Of a DNA stretch of 64,000 nt, positions 56,600-64,000 are shown in pieces. The notes below the pieces were generated by a model. It was not told the origin of the DNA. It saw only the letters and a program-made list of their open reading frames with translations, and ran no database searches. Location of the stretch: contig NZ_JYLB01000001.1 of the NCBI RefSeq assembly GCF_001042905.1, positions 682,001-746,000 on the forward strand, read 5' to 3'. The stretch is from Pseudomonas lini (GTDB lineage: Bacteria > Pseudomonadota > Gammaproteobacteria > Pseudomonadales > Pseudomonadaceae). Made by a program: the position numbers and the translations under genes. How positions within the stretch are numbered: the stretch's first letter is position 1; the number at the start of each line of letters is the position of its first letter.

Positions 56600-57538
56600 T
56601 TGATTGACTTACCTGCTACTAAATCCATTGTTTCCAAAGCCAACCCGTTGACCCTGTATCTGGCGCGTCTGGCGCCGTCCAGCCAGTTGACCATGCGTTA
56701 TGTATTGCAGGACGCCGCCGACCGTCTGGACTTCGAAGACATGAACATCGAAGAGATTCCCTGGCATCAACTGCAGCCCGAGGATGTCGTTGCACTGGTG
56801 GCGACCTTGCGCGAAGACGGCTACGCGCCGAATACCTCATCGCTGTACGTTAATGCGGTGCGCGGGGTGATGAACGAAGCGTGGCGCATGAGCCTGATTA
56901 GTCAGGAGCACTTGCTGAAAATGCGTTCGGTCAAAGGCATTGCCGGCACGCGACTGTCCCAGGGGCGCAACCTCAAGCGCACCTTGATTCGCGACTTGAT
57001 GGAGGTCTGCGCCGCCGATCCACGGCCACAAGGGCTCCGGGACGCGGCAATCATCGGGATTCTGTACGGTTCGGGGATGCGCAAATCGGAATCGGTGAAT
57101 CTGGACCTGGCCCAGGTGGATTTCACCGAACGCAGCCTGTGCGTCACCGCCAAGGGCAACAAACAGCTGATCAAATACGCGCCAGCCTGGGCCTTCGCCA
57201 AACTGGATGCGTGGCTGGAGTTGCGGCGTTCGCAGCTAAAGGAGGGCGAGACGGATGATCCGTTCCTGTTCAACCGCATCCGCCGTGGCAGCCACATTAC
57301 CCGCGAGCGCATCACCAAGCATGCGATCTACTACATCGCCCGGCAACGCGGTGCGCAGGTCGGGGTGAAAATCATGCCGCACGATTTCCGGCGATCGTTC
57401 ATCACCCGAGTGATTGAAGAGCACGACCTGTCGATCGCGCAGAAACTGGCCCATCACAGCAACATCCAGACCACCGCTAATTATGATGTGCGCGACGACA
57501 ATGAACGCCGGCGGGCGGTTGATCGCTTCGACCTTTGA
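56600..57538 (+). CDS. Solitary tyrosine recombinase / site-specific integrase
   Basis: A 312-residue tyrosine recombinase. The SAM-like N-terminal domain covers residues ~10-105. All catalytic residues are present: Arg161 (GSGMRKSE), Lys185, His261 and Arg264 (PHDFRRSF), His286 and the nucleophile Tyr295 (HHSNIQTTANYD). Size is close to XerC/XerD, but motifs such as PHDFRRSFITR and ANYDVRDDNERR differ from Xer proteins. It starts with TTG at 56600 behind AAGG; the first ATG would remove 31 residues. No att repeats, excisionase or island genes are seen. GC content looks native. Confidence 0.9.
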   Translation: MIDLPATKSIVSKANPLTLYLARLAPSSQLTMRYVLQDAADRLDFEDMNIEEIPWHQLQPEDVVALVATLREDGYAPNTSSLYVNAVRGVMNEAWRMSLISQEHLLKMRSVKGIAGTRLSQGRNLKRTLIRDLMEVCAADPRPQGLRDAAIIGILYGSGMRKSESVNLDLAQVDFTERSLCVTAKGNKQLIKYAPAWAFAKLDAWLELRRSQLKEGETDDPFLFNRIRRGSHITRERITKHAIYYIARQRGAQVGVKIMPHDFRRSFITRVIEEHDLSIAQKLAHHSNIQTTANYDVRDDNERRRAVDRFDL

Positions 57539-57547
57539 CGGCGGGTT

Positions 57548-58303
57548 TCAGACGATATCGTCGATCAGAATGTGGCTTTGGGCACGACTGCATTTTTCGA
57601 TTCGCGCTTCGACCTTGTAGACCTCGCGCAGCATCTGCTCAGTGATCACTTCATCGCTGGGCCCGCTGCCGTGGCTGGTGCCGTTGGCGATGACCAGCAC
57701 CTGATCGGCGAAGCGCAGGGCTTGATTCAGGTCGTGGATCGCGATGAACACGATCACCTCGCGTTTGCGCGCCAGTGCGCGCATGAAGTTCAACACTTGC
57801 ACCTGTCGATGCATGTCGAGGGCGCTGGTCGGTTCGTCCATTAGCAGGATTTCCGGCTCGCGCACCAGGGTTTGTGCAATCGACACCAGCTGTTGCTGGC
57901 CGCCGCTGAGTTCGCCGAGGTTACGAAAAGACAGTTCGGTGATCCCCAGTGCGCCGAGGATTTCGTCCACCAGTTTCAACTCGTCATCGTACACGACCCA
58001 GCCAGGCGTCAGTTGTTTGCGTGCCAGCAATACTGACTCGTAAACCGTCAGGCGGGCGCTGGCATTCAGGCCTTGCGGCATGTAGCTGATGCCTTGTGCG
58101 CCTTTTTTCGAGTCTTGCAGAATGACTTGGCCTGGCCCATCGATCAGGCCGGCGATGCGCTTGAACAGGGTCGACTTGCCCGCTGCGTTGGGCCCGACCA
58201 CCGCGACCACCTGGCCACCGGTGAAGGTCGCGGTGGTCACGCCGCAGATGATCTCGCGCTGACCATAGCGGGCGCCGAGGTTCTCAAGCTGGATCTTCAC
58301 CAT
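57548..58303 (-). CDS. Iron-chelate ABC transporter ATP-binding protein (FecE/FepC type)
   Basis: A 251-residue ATPase. Walker A GPNAAGKST at 37-45, Q-loop SYMPQGL, signature LSGGQ at 132-136, Walker B ILLMDEPTSALD ending near 163, and the H-loop His in FIAIHDLNQALRFADQ. It powers uptake through the permease encoded next to it; start overlaps the permease stop by seven bases. Last gene of the operon, converging with the recombinase gene. Confidence 0.92.
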   Translation of the reverse strand: MVKIQLENLGARYGQREIICGVTTATFTGGQVVAVVGPNAAGKSTLFKRIAGLIDGPGQVILQDSKKGAQGISYMPQGLNASARLTVYESVLLARKQLTPGWVVYDDELKLVDEILGALGITELSFRNLGELSGGQQQLVSIAQTLVREPEILLMDEPTSALDMHRQVQVLNFMRALARKREVIVFIAIHDLNQALRFADQVLVIANGTSHGSGPSDEVITEQMLREVYKVEARIEKCSRAQSHILIDDIV

Positions 58304-59358
58304 GAGTTTTTCTTCCCGCTGAGAATCAGAGATATGAAGAACGGCACGCCGATCAGCGAAGTGACCACGCCGATGGGAAATATCGCGCCCGGGATCAGGG
58401 TTTTACTGACCACTGAACTGGCGGACAGAATCAGCGAGCCGGTCAGCAGCGAGGCGGGTAAAAAGAACCGCTGATCTTCACCAATCAGCATCCGCGCGAT
58501 GTGCGGCCCGACCAGCCCGATAAAGCCGATGGTGCCGACAAATGCCACCGGAAACGAGGCGAGCAGGCTAACCATGATCAGCGTTTGAAAGCGCAGGCTG
58601 CGCACGTTGATCCCGAAACTCGCGGCCTTGTCATCGCCCAGGCGCAGGGCGGTCAAAGCCCAGGCACGTTTGGCGAAAATCGGCAGGGTGATCAGGATCA
58701 CCAGGCAGATCACCCCGAGTTTTGGCCAGGTGGCTTTGGTCAAACTGCCCATGGTCCAGAACACCACCGCCGCGACCGCTTGTTCGGTGGCGAAGAATTG
58801 CACCAGCGCCAACAGCGCATTAAAGGTGAACACCAGCGCAATGCCGAGCAGCACGATGGTTTCTGCAGTCACGCCACGGCGCATGCTCAGGAAGTGGATC
58901 AGCAGCGCGGACAGCATCGCCATGATGAAGGCATTCACTGGCACCATGTACTGCGCCGCCAACGGAAACAGCGCCACGCCGAAGGCCAGGCCCATGGCCG
59001 CGCCGAAACTGGCGGCGGCGGAAATACCGAGGGTGAAAGGGCTGGCGAGGGGATTGTTGAGGATGGTCTGCATCTGCGCGCCGGCCAGCGATAACGCCGC
59101 GCCGACCGCCACCGCCATCAGCGCCACCGGCAGACGGATTTCCCACATCACCACCCGCACTTGCGCCGATGCGGTGTCCGGTGAAAACAGTGCATTGAGT
59201 ACTTCGCTCAAGCTGTAACTGGCGGGGCCCAGGGCCAGATCCAGCAACACGCTGCACACTAGCAACACCACCAACGCCGCGAGAATCAGCCGTTTGCGCA
59301 GCACCAATTGACGATACGTGTCGCGTTGTACGATCTGCGCTTCGCCCAAGGAGCTCAT
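58297..59358 (-). CDS. FecCD-family iron-chelate ABC transporter permease
   Basis: A 353-residue permease with about nine membrane segments. The cytoplasmic coupling helix motif FVGTIGFIGLVGPHIARMLIG is diagnostic for the FecCD/BtuC family, as is GAALSLAGAQMQTILNNPLA near residue 85. Only one permease gene is present, so it probably works as a homodimer. It overlaps the genes on both sides by four to seven bases. Confidence 0.92.
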   Translation of the reverse strand: MSSLGEAQIVQRDTYRQLVLRKRLILAALVVLLVCSVLLDLALGPASYSLSEVLNALFSPDTASAQVRVVMWEIRLPVALMAVAVGAALSLAGAQMQTILNNPLASPFTLGISAAASFGAAMGLAFGVALFPLAAQYMVPVNAFIMAMLSALLIHFLSMRRGVTAETIVLLGIALVFTFNALLALVQFFATEQAVAAVVFWTMGSLTKATWPKLGVICLVILITLPIFAKRAWALTALRLGDDKAASFGINVRSLRFQTLIMVSLLASFPVAFVGTIGFIGLVGPHIARMLIGEDQRFFLPASLLTGSLILSASSVVSKTLIPGAIFPIGVVTSLIGVPFFISLILSGKKNSW

Positions 59359-60539
59359 TGACGGCTCTCCTTAAGGCTGACGAAGTAACCCGACTCGTAC
59401 GGTACCGGCAGGAATCGCTCATGCAGTTCGCGAAACGAGGCGTCGGGATCGAGGTCGGCAAACAGTGTCGGGTGAAACCATTTGGCGAGTTGCTGGATGG
59501 CCACGAATTGGTAAGGGCTGTTGTAGAACTGGTGCCAGATCCCATGAAACGCTTGGGTGCCCTGAGCCTTGATCCCGGCATAAGCCGGGCGCTGGGTGTA
59601 CCAGGCCAGTTTGCGTCGGGCCTCTGTGAGGTCGGCGCCCGGGCCAACGCCGACCCAACGGCCGTTGGGCGCAAAGGCTTCCCAGTTGGCGCTGGTCACG
59701 ACCACCTGATCCGGGTTGGCGACAATCACCTGTTCAGGGTTCAACTGGCCAAAGGTGCTCGGAATGATTCCTTTGGCGATGTTCTTGCCGCCGGCCATCT
59801 CGACGAAACGACCGAAGTTCTCGTTACCGAAACTCAGGCAGCAGTCGTCGGTATAACCGCCGATGCGTTCGATGAACACGTTCGGGCGCGGCGCTTGGCT
59901 GGCCTTGATGACGTCGGTGACGCGGCGGATCTGCTGGTTGCGAAAATCGATGAACGCCTCGGCGCGCGCTTCCTTGCCGAACAGCTTGCCGAACAGGCGC
60001 ATGGTCGGTTCGGTGTTGGCCATCGGGTTGTTGCGAAAATCGACATAGACCACCGGAATGCCTAGGGCGTCGAGTTTCTCGATGTAGCGGGCGTCTTCAG
60101 TGGCGTGTTGGGCTTCGATGTTGAGAATAATCACGTCCGGCTGCTGGGAGATGGCTTGCTCGATGTCGAACGTGCCGTCTTCAAAGCCGCCGAAGGTGGG
60201 GATCTTCGCGATGTCGGGGAATTTGCGCAGGTAGGCGCCGTAGGTGTCCGGATCAGATTGGATCAAATCCTTGCGCCAACCGACGATGCGCTCGATCGGG
60301 TTCTGCGTATCCAGCGCGGCGACCAGGTACAGCTGACGACCTTCACCGAGAATCACCCGTCTGACTGGAAGGTGAACCTTGACCTTGCGTCCCAGCAAGT
60401 CGGTCACCGTGACTGCTGCAGGGTCCTGAACCGCGGCAACCGCGTTGCGCGGCGCCAGTGAAAAAAACAACGCCACGCCCAGCAGTCCTGCCAATAGCAG
60501 GGCAACGAAGGCGTGGCTGTGTCGATGAACAGATGCCAT
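59355..60539 (-). CDS. Iron-chelate ABC transporter periplasmic binding protein
   Basis: A 394-residue class III binding protein. The N-terminal signal (ALLLAGLLGVALFFSLAPRNAVA) would export it to the periplasm or leave it membrane-tethered. The first domain begins VTVTDLLGRKVKVHLPVRRVIL, followed by QPDVIILN and the long helix before the second domain (GGKNIAKGIIPSTFGQLNPE). It delivers ferric chelate from the outer-membrane receptor encoded upstream to the FecCD permease. Confidence 0.9.
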   Translation of the reverse strand: MASVHRHSHAFVALLLAGLLGVALFFSLAPRNAVAAVQDPAAVTVTDLLGRKVKVHLPVRRVILGEGRQLYLVAALDTQNPIERIVGWRKDLIQSDPDTYGAYLRKFPDIAKIPTFGGFEDGTFDIEQAISQQPDVIILNIEAQHATEDARYIEKLDALGIPVVYVDFRNNPMANTEPTMRLFGKLFGKEARAEAFIDFRNQQIRRVTDVIKASQAPRPNVFIERIGGYTDDCCLSFGNENFGRFVEMAGGKNIAKGIIPSTFGQLNPEQVIVANPDQVVVTSANWEAFAPNGRWVGVGPGADLTEARRKLAWYTQRPAYAGIKAQGTQAFHGIWHQFYNSPYQFVAIQQLAKWFHPTLFADLDPDASFRELHERFLPVPYESGYFVSLKESRQ

Positions 60540-60559
60540 GGTTGAAGCCTTTACAGGGT

Positions 60560-60595
60560 CAGCCCGAGCAGCGGCTCAGGCCACTGCTCGGGCTG
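60560..60595. other. Perfect 12-bp stem-loop between the receptor and binding-protein genes
   Basis: CAGCCCGAGCAG and CTGCTCGGGCTG pair perfectly around a 12-base loop, in the 63-base gap inside the operon. There is no T run on the minus strand. It may stabilise the upstream receptor mRNA or attenuate the transport genes, giving more receptor than transporter. Confidence 0.7.
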
Positions 60596-60602
60596 AACGT
60601 TT

Positions 60603-63035
60603 TCAGAAATCGACGGTGGCCGACAGTTGCAGGGTGCGCGGCGAACCTTGGGAGAAGGCGCCGTAAGACGCGACACCGGACCAGTACTCACGATCGAATA
60701 CGTTCTGCACCGTCGCCCGGAACGTGGTCGGGTGTTCCGCGATGCGCGTGGCGTAACGCGCTCCGACATCGAAGCGGGTCCATGGATCGAGTTCCTGGGT
60801 GTTGGCCTGGTTCACGTATTGGCTGCCGGTGTAGATCGCGCCGCTGGTCAGCGTCAAACCTTCGACCCACGGGGTGTCCCATTCGGCCCAGAGGTTGGCC
60901 TGAACCTCGGGTACGCCCACCGGTTTGTTGCCACGGTTGGCGGCAGTGCCGGTTTTGGTCAGTTCGGCGTCGAGCAAGGTCACGCCACCGAGCAGCCGCG
61001 TGCCCTGGGCGATTTCACCGAACACGTTCAACTCCACGCCACGGTTGCGTTGTTCGCCTTCCACCGAGAACACGCCGTTGGCCAGTTCGCCGCTGGGCTT
61101 CTTGATCTGGAACAGGGCGAGTGTGGAGGTGAAGGTACCGTAGTCGACCTTGACCCCGACTTCCTGTTGACGGGAGATGTAAGGCGCGAAGATTTCACCC
61201 GAGTTCGAGGCCGTGGCCGGTGCGATGTCGCCTTTGCTCAAGCCTTCGATGTAGTTGTAGTAGAACGAAACGTGATCCCAGGGTTTGACCACCACCCCGA
61301 ACAGCGGCGTGGTTTCGCTTTCATCGTACGAGGTGGTGACCACACCGGCGGTGTTGTAGTTATCGGACTTGATGTTCTGCTTGCGCAAGCCGAGGGTGAC
61401 CTGCAAGCGTTCGTCCATCATCGACAGGGTGTCGGCCAGGGCCACACCGGACAGTTCGGTCTCGGAGACTTTCAGCGCATCGGGGCTGGCAATCGACGGT
61501 TTCGGACGGTCGACCGGGTGATACATGTTCGACAGAACCGCCGGCCCGGAGTTGATGCCCCGGGACAACTCGTCACGGTAACGGGTGACTTGCACGGTGG
61601 TGCTGTGGCTGATCGGGCCGGTGTCGAAGCGCAGGCGGGCACCGGCATCGACGGTGTAGCGCTCGACTTCGAATTTGTAATAGCCGGGAACCGACCGCGT
61701 ATCGCCAGCGCTGTTGAGGATGGTCGGGGTCTGGTCGGACATTCGCGCGACATCCGACTTGCCGCCGCCGGCGTGGGCGAACACGGTCAGGGCGTCGTTG
61801 AGGTCGTACTCGGCGCCGAGCAGGGCCGATTTGTCACGGGTTTCAGACCAACCCCAGTCCTGGCTGACGTTGGTACGGCCATTGGCTGCGGAAGGAATGT
61901 CCACGCCGGAAGCAATGAGGAACGGCCGTGACGCGCCGTCGAACTCCTCCTTCTGGCTGATCAGGTCCAGGGTGGTGCGCAGTCGCTCACCCTGATAATC
62001 CAGCGAGATCGAACCGATATCGACATCACGGGATTGATCGTCGATGGCGGTGTCGCCTTGCTGGGTGCTGCCGTTGATGCGCACGCCGAACTGGCGTTCC
62101 TCACCGAAGCGCCGACTGACGTCGATGTGCCCACCGATCTGCGAGTCCATGGCATAGCCGGCGGTGAACCGGGTCAAGTCTTCATCGAGAGAGCGCTTGG
62201 GCACCACGTTGATCACGCCACCGACGCCGCTGTTGGGTGACATGCCGTAGAGCAGGGCGCCAGGGCCTTTGATTACTTCGATGCGTTCGGCGTACTCGGT
62301 GAACACCCGATAGTTGGGGGCCACGCCATACACACCGTCGAACGCCAACTCACCGAGGTTGCCTTCACCCACCGGGAAGCCGCGGATGAAGAACGAGTCG
62401 ACGATGCCGCCGGTCTGGCCTGTGGAGCGTACCGAGGAGTCGCGCTCCAGCACATCGGCCACGGTGACCGCCTGCTGATCCTTCATCAGTGCCGAGGTGT
62501 AGTTGCTGACGCTGAAGGGCGCGTCCATCACATCCTTGTTGCCCAGCAGACCGAGGCGCCCGCCACGAGCGACCTGACCGCCAGGATAAGCCGGCGGCAG
62601 GCTGTTGGTACGAGCGTCGATGCCGTTGACCGTGGTTTCGTCAAGGGTCAACCCGCCTGCACTGTCGGCCGGACGCGGTGCCAAGGTGTAGCTGCCGTCA
62701 TTGCGCGAGACGATTTCCAGGCCACTGCCGGCCAGCAATCGGCTGAGCGCTTCCTGCGTCGAGTAAGTGCCCGACAGGCCCGGGCTGGTCAGGCCTTCGG
62801 TCATCGAAGGTTGAAACGACAGGGCAATGCCGGCGTCGACGGCAAATCTCGACAACGTTGCACCCAATGGCCCCGGCGCGATGTTGTAGGCACGGGTGGC
62901 GGTGGCATCCTGTTGTACCGGCGCGGCGGCGGAGGCAAACGGGCTGGCGACACCGGTCAGGGCAAGGCTTAGCAACGCGCTACGGACAGCCAGTTTCAAT
63001 GAGCGATCCGAACACTGAGGGCGTGCAACGAACAT
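60603..63035 (-). CDS. TonB-dependent siderophore receptor with N-terminal signalling (STN) domain
   Basis: An 810-residue outer-membrane receptor. Signal peptide residues 1-37 (ending FASAAAP); STN/secretin-type signalling domain ~48-115 (IAPGPLGATLSRFAVDAGIALSF to NDGSYTLAP); plug domain ~155-275 with RGFPVGEGNLGELAFDGVYG and IEVIKGPGALLYGMSPNSG; a 22-strand barrel to the terminal Phe (LQLSATVDF). It takes up a ferric siderophore with TonB energy. The STN domain would contact the FecR-type anti-sigma factor encoded upstream. The ligand is unknown, possibly a hydroxamate or citrate-type xenosiderophore. Confidence 0.94.
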   Translation of the reverse strand: MFVARPQCSDRSLKLAVRSALLSLALTGVASPFASAAAPVQQDATATRAYNIAPGPLGATLSRFAVDAGIALSFQPSMTEGLTSPGLSGTYSTQEALSRLLAGSGLEIVSRNDGSYTLAPRPADSAGGLTLDETTVNGIDARTNSLPPAYPGGQVARGGRLGLLGNKDVMDAPFSVSNYTSALMKDQQAVTVADVLERDSSVRSTGQTGGIVDSFFIRGFPVGEGNLGELAFDGVYGVAPNYRVFTEYAERIEVIKGPGALLYGMSPNSGVGGVINVVPKRSLDEDLTRFTAGYAMDSQIGGHIDVSRRFGEERQFGVRINGSTQQGDTAIDDQSRDVDIGSISLDYQGERLRTTLDLISQKEEFDGASRPFLIASGVDIPSAANGRTNVSQDWGWSETRDKSALLGAEYDLNDALTVFAHAGGGKSDVARMSDQTPTILNSAGDTRSVPGYYKFEVERYTVDAGARLRFDTGPISHSTTVQVTRYRDELSRGINSGPAVLSNMYHPVDRPKPSIASPDALKVSETELSGVALADTLSMMDERLQVTLGLRKQNIKSDNYNTAGVVTTSYDESETTPLFGVVVKPWDHVSFYYNYIEGLSKGDIAPATASNSGEIFAPYISRQQEVGVKVDYGTFTSTLALFQIKKPSGELANGVFSVEGEQRNRGVELNVFGEIAQGTRLLGGVTLLDAELTKTGTAANRGNKPVGVPEVQANLWAEWDTPWVEGLTLTSGAIYTGSQYVNQANTQELDPWTRFDVGARYATRIAEHPTTFRATVQNVFDREYWSGVASYGAFSQGSPRTLQLSATVDF

Positions 63036-63113
63036 GGAGTGATGACCCTTTCGACGAGGTTGAGAAGTTCTTCCTTCCCTAGCCAGTCGAGATCAAAAAA
63101 AGTATCACCTGCG

Positions 63114-63131
63114 CCGCAATTTTTTTTGCGG
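63114..63131. other. Small hairpin between the fecR-type gene and the receptor gene
   Basis: CCGCAA and TTGCGG enclose a T6 loop. It lies in the 136-base gap, where the sigma-factor-dependent receptor promoter is expected. I could not identify the -35/-10 elements with confidence. Confidence 0.45.
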
Positions 63132-63171
63132 GGCGTTTTTGCAAAGCGTTTTGGCGAGACTTTTTTCGAGC

Positions 63172-64000
63172 TTAGGCAGGAGAAAGCGTGACCCAATAGC
63201 CGCTTAAATGTCCGGTGGCGATCACCGGGTACGTTTGCACGAGCATGTTCAGGGTGCGTTGGGTGTCGCTGATGGGGAAGGCGCCTGAAATGCGCAGATC
63301 GGCAATGCCCGGGTCGCAGCGTACGAAGCCTTTGCGATAGCGCGCCAGTTCGGCGAGGAAGTCGGCCAGACGTACGTTGTCAGCCATCAACATGCCTTGA
63401 GACCAGGCGCTGACGGCGCTGTCCACCGGGTTCAACCGGCCAAAGGCTTGCGCGGAAAAATCGGTGCGTTGCCCGGCATTGACGATTAATGGGGCGACGT
63501 GGCTGTCACGGGGCAATTCGACTCTGATTGCGCCGTCCAGCACGGCAAGGTGGGTGCGGGTCTGCCATTCGCGAACGGTAAACCGTGTGCCCAAGGCCTG
63601 CATGCGCCCCTGACGGGTGCTGACCAGAAAGGGCCTGGCCTGGGGCAATACATCCGGCGCGGTTTGCACCAGAATTTCGCCTTCGCGCAAGTTGATCAGT
63701 CGCTGGTTAGCGTCGAACAGCACGTCGATGGCGGTGTCGGTGTTCAGGGTGATGCGCGAGCCGTCGGCCAGGGTCATTTCACGACGTTGGCCCACGGCAG
63801 TTCGGTAGTCGGCCGTCCATTGCTGCGATTCCATCAGCTTCCAGCTGCCCCAGCCGGCGGGGAGTACCGCGAGGATTGTTGCCAGTTTTGCCAGTGCGGT
63901 GCGTCGTTCCGGATTGCTTGGGCGGTCCAGCGCCGACATCGCAAGCGACGGCGGCAGCCCGCCGAGCTTGCTTTGCAGCAATTGCGCACGAGCCCAGGCG
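63172..64000 (-). CDS. FecR-family anti-sigma factor / sigma regulator, 5'-partial
   Basis: The frame is open to the window edge; about 275 residues are visible. The leading WARAQLLQSKLGGLPPSLA belongs to the N-terminal cytoplasmic domain that binds an ECF sigma factor. A single membrane segment follows (LAKLATILAVLPAGWGSWKL), then the FecR periplasmic domain (YRTAVGQRREMTLADGSRITLNTDT, LGTRFTVRE) and a C-terminal STN-like region. It would relay receptor occupancy to a FecI-type sigma factor presumably encoded just beyond 64000. Confidence 0.9.
   Translation of the reverse strand, partial: AWARAQLLQSKLGGLPPSLAMSALDRPSNPERRTALAKLATILAVLPAGWGSWKLMESQQWTADYRTAVGQRREMTLADGSRITLNTDTAIDVLFDANQRLINLREGEILVQTAPDVLPQARPFLVSTRQGRMQALGTRFTVREWQTRTHLAVLDGAIRVELPRDSHVAPLIVNAGQRTDFSAQAFGRLNPVDSAVSAWSQGMLMADNVRLADFLAELARYRKGFVRCDPGIADLRISGAFPISDTQRTLNMLVQTYPVIATGHLSGYWVTLSPA

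Noticed and set aside
1..64000. CRISPR array, prophage or complete insertion sequence
   Set aside because: The regular repeats are REP units with variable spacing and no cas genes; no transposase or phage structural gene was seen, and the only recombinase stands alone.

Overview
The window is chromosomal DNA of a fluorescent-group Pseudomonas. Three things point there: the ptxS-kguEKTD 2-ketogluconate operon with its TGAAACCGGTTTCA operators, the complete arnBCADTEF-ugd lipid A operon, and many copies of two Pseudomonas-type REP elements (cores GTAGGAGCTGCCGAAGGCTG and GCGGGCAAGCCCGCTCCCAC). Most genes are GC-rich. No rRNA, tRNA, CRISPR array or insertion sequence was recognised.

Layout. 1-311: end of an aminotransferase gene. 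402-5848: ptxS-kguE-kguK-kguT-kguD on the minus strand. 5978-15811: an accessory block of unrecognised beta-rich proteins, an autotransporter broken by one in-frame amber codon, and a tandem duplication of a two-gene cassette (unknown protein plus DUF1345 membrane protein). 15958-22531: a MexCD-like RND pump without an outer-membrane channel gene, divergent from an RstAB-like two-component system. 22662-27773: TAP-like alpha/beta hydrolase, nicotinamidase, crotonase, NudC and a TSUP transporter. 28028-30721: SfnB-like oxidoreductase divergent from sfnG, with a sigma-54 type promoter. 30844-33501: DUF1348 and TetR genes, then pssA. 33776-43081: AraC-type regulator and two converging operons for branched short-chain acyl-CoA oxidation (isoleucine-like and valine-like). 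43309-45740: HPP protein, MFS transporter and a relic of an MmgE/PrpD gene. 45827-56246: arn operon, extended by a second GT39-type glycosyltransferase. 56600-57538: a solitary tyrosine recombinase. 57548-64000: a xenosiderophore or iron-chelate uptake operon (FecR, TonB receptor, binding protein, permease, ATPase).

The most interesting signal is regulatory. Four genes of the accessory block (starts at 6066, 12024, 13163 and 15054) each have a lux-box-like palindrome, CT-N12-AG built on CTGTCAGA..TGACAG, 69-112 bases upstream of the start codon. In at least three of the four a -10-like hexamer lies at the spacing expected for a LuxR-type activator site centred near -42. No luxR or luxI gene is in the window, so the regulator would act from elsewhere. 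The genes look like a small quorum-sensing-type regulon of uncharacterised beta-sandwich proteins, at least three of which seem to share a domain.

The metabolic modules fit a soil or plant-associated life: ketogluconate use, dimethylsulfone sulfur scavenging, amino acid catabolism, cationic-peptide resistance by aminoarabinose addition, and siderophore piracy. REP elements sit in most intergenic gaps. In two cases (kguK and the GT39 gene) the REP provides the stop codon of the neighbouring gene.
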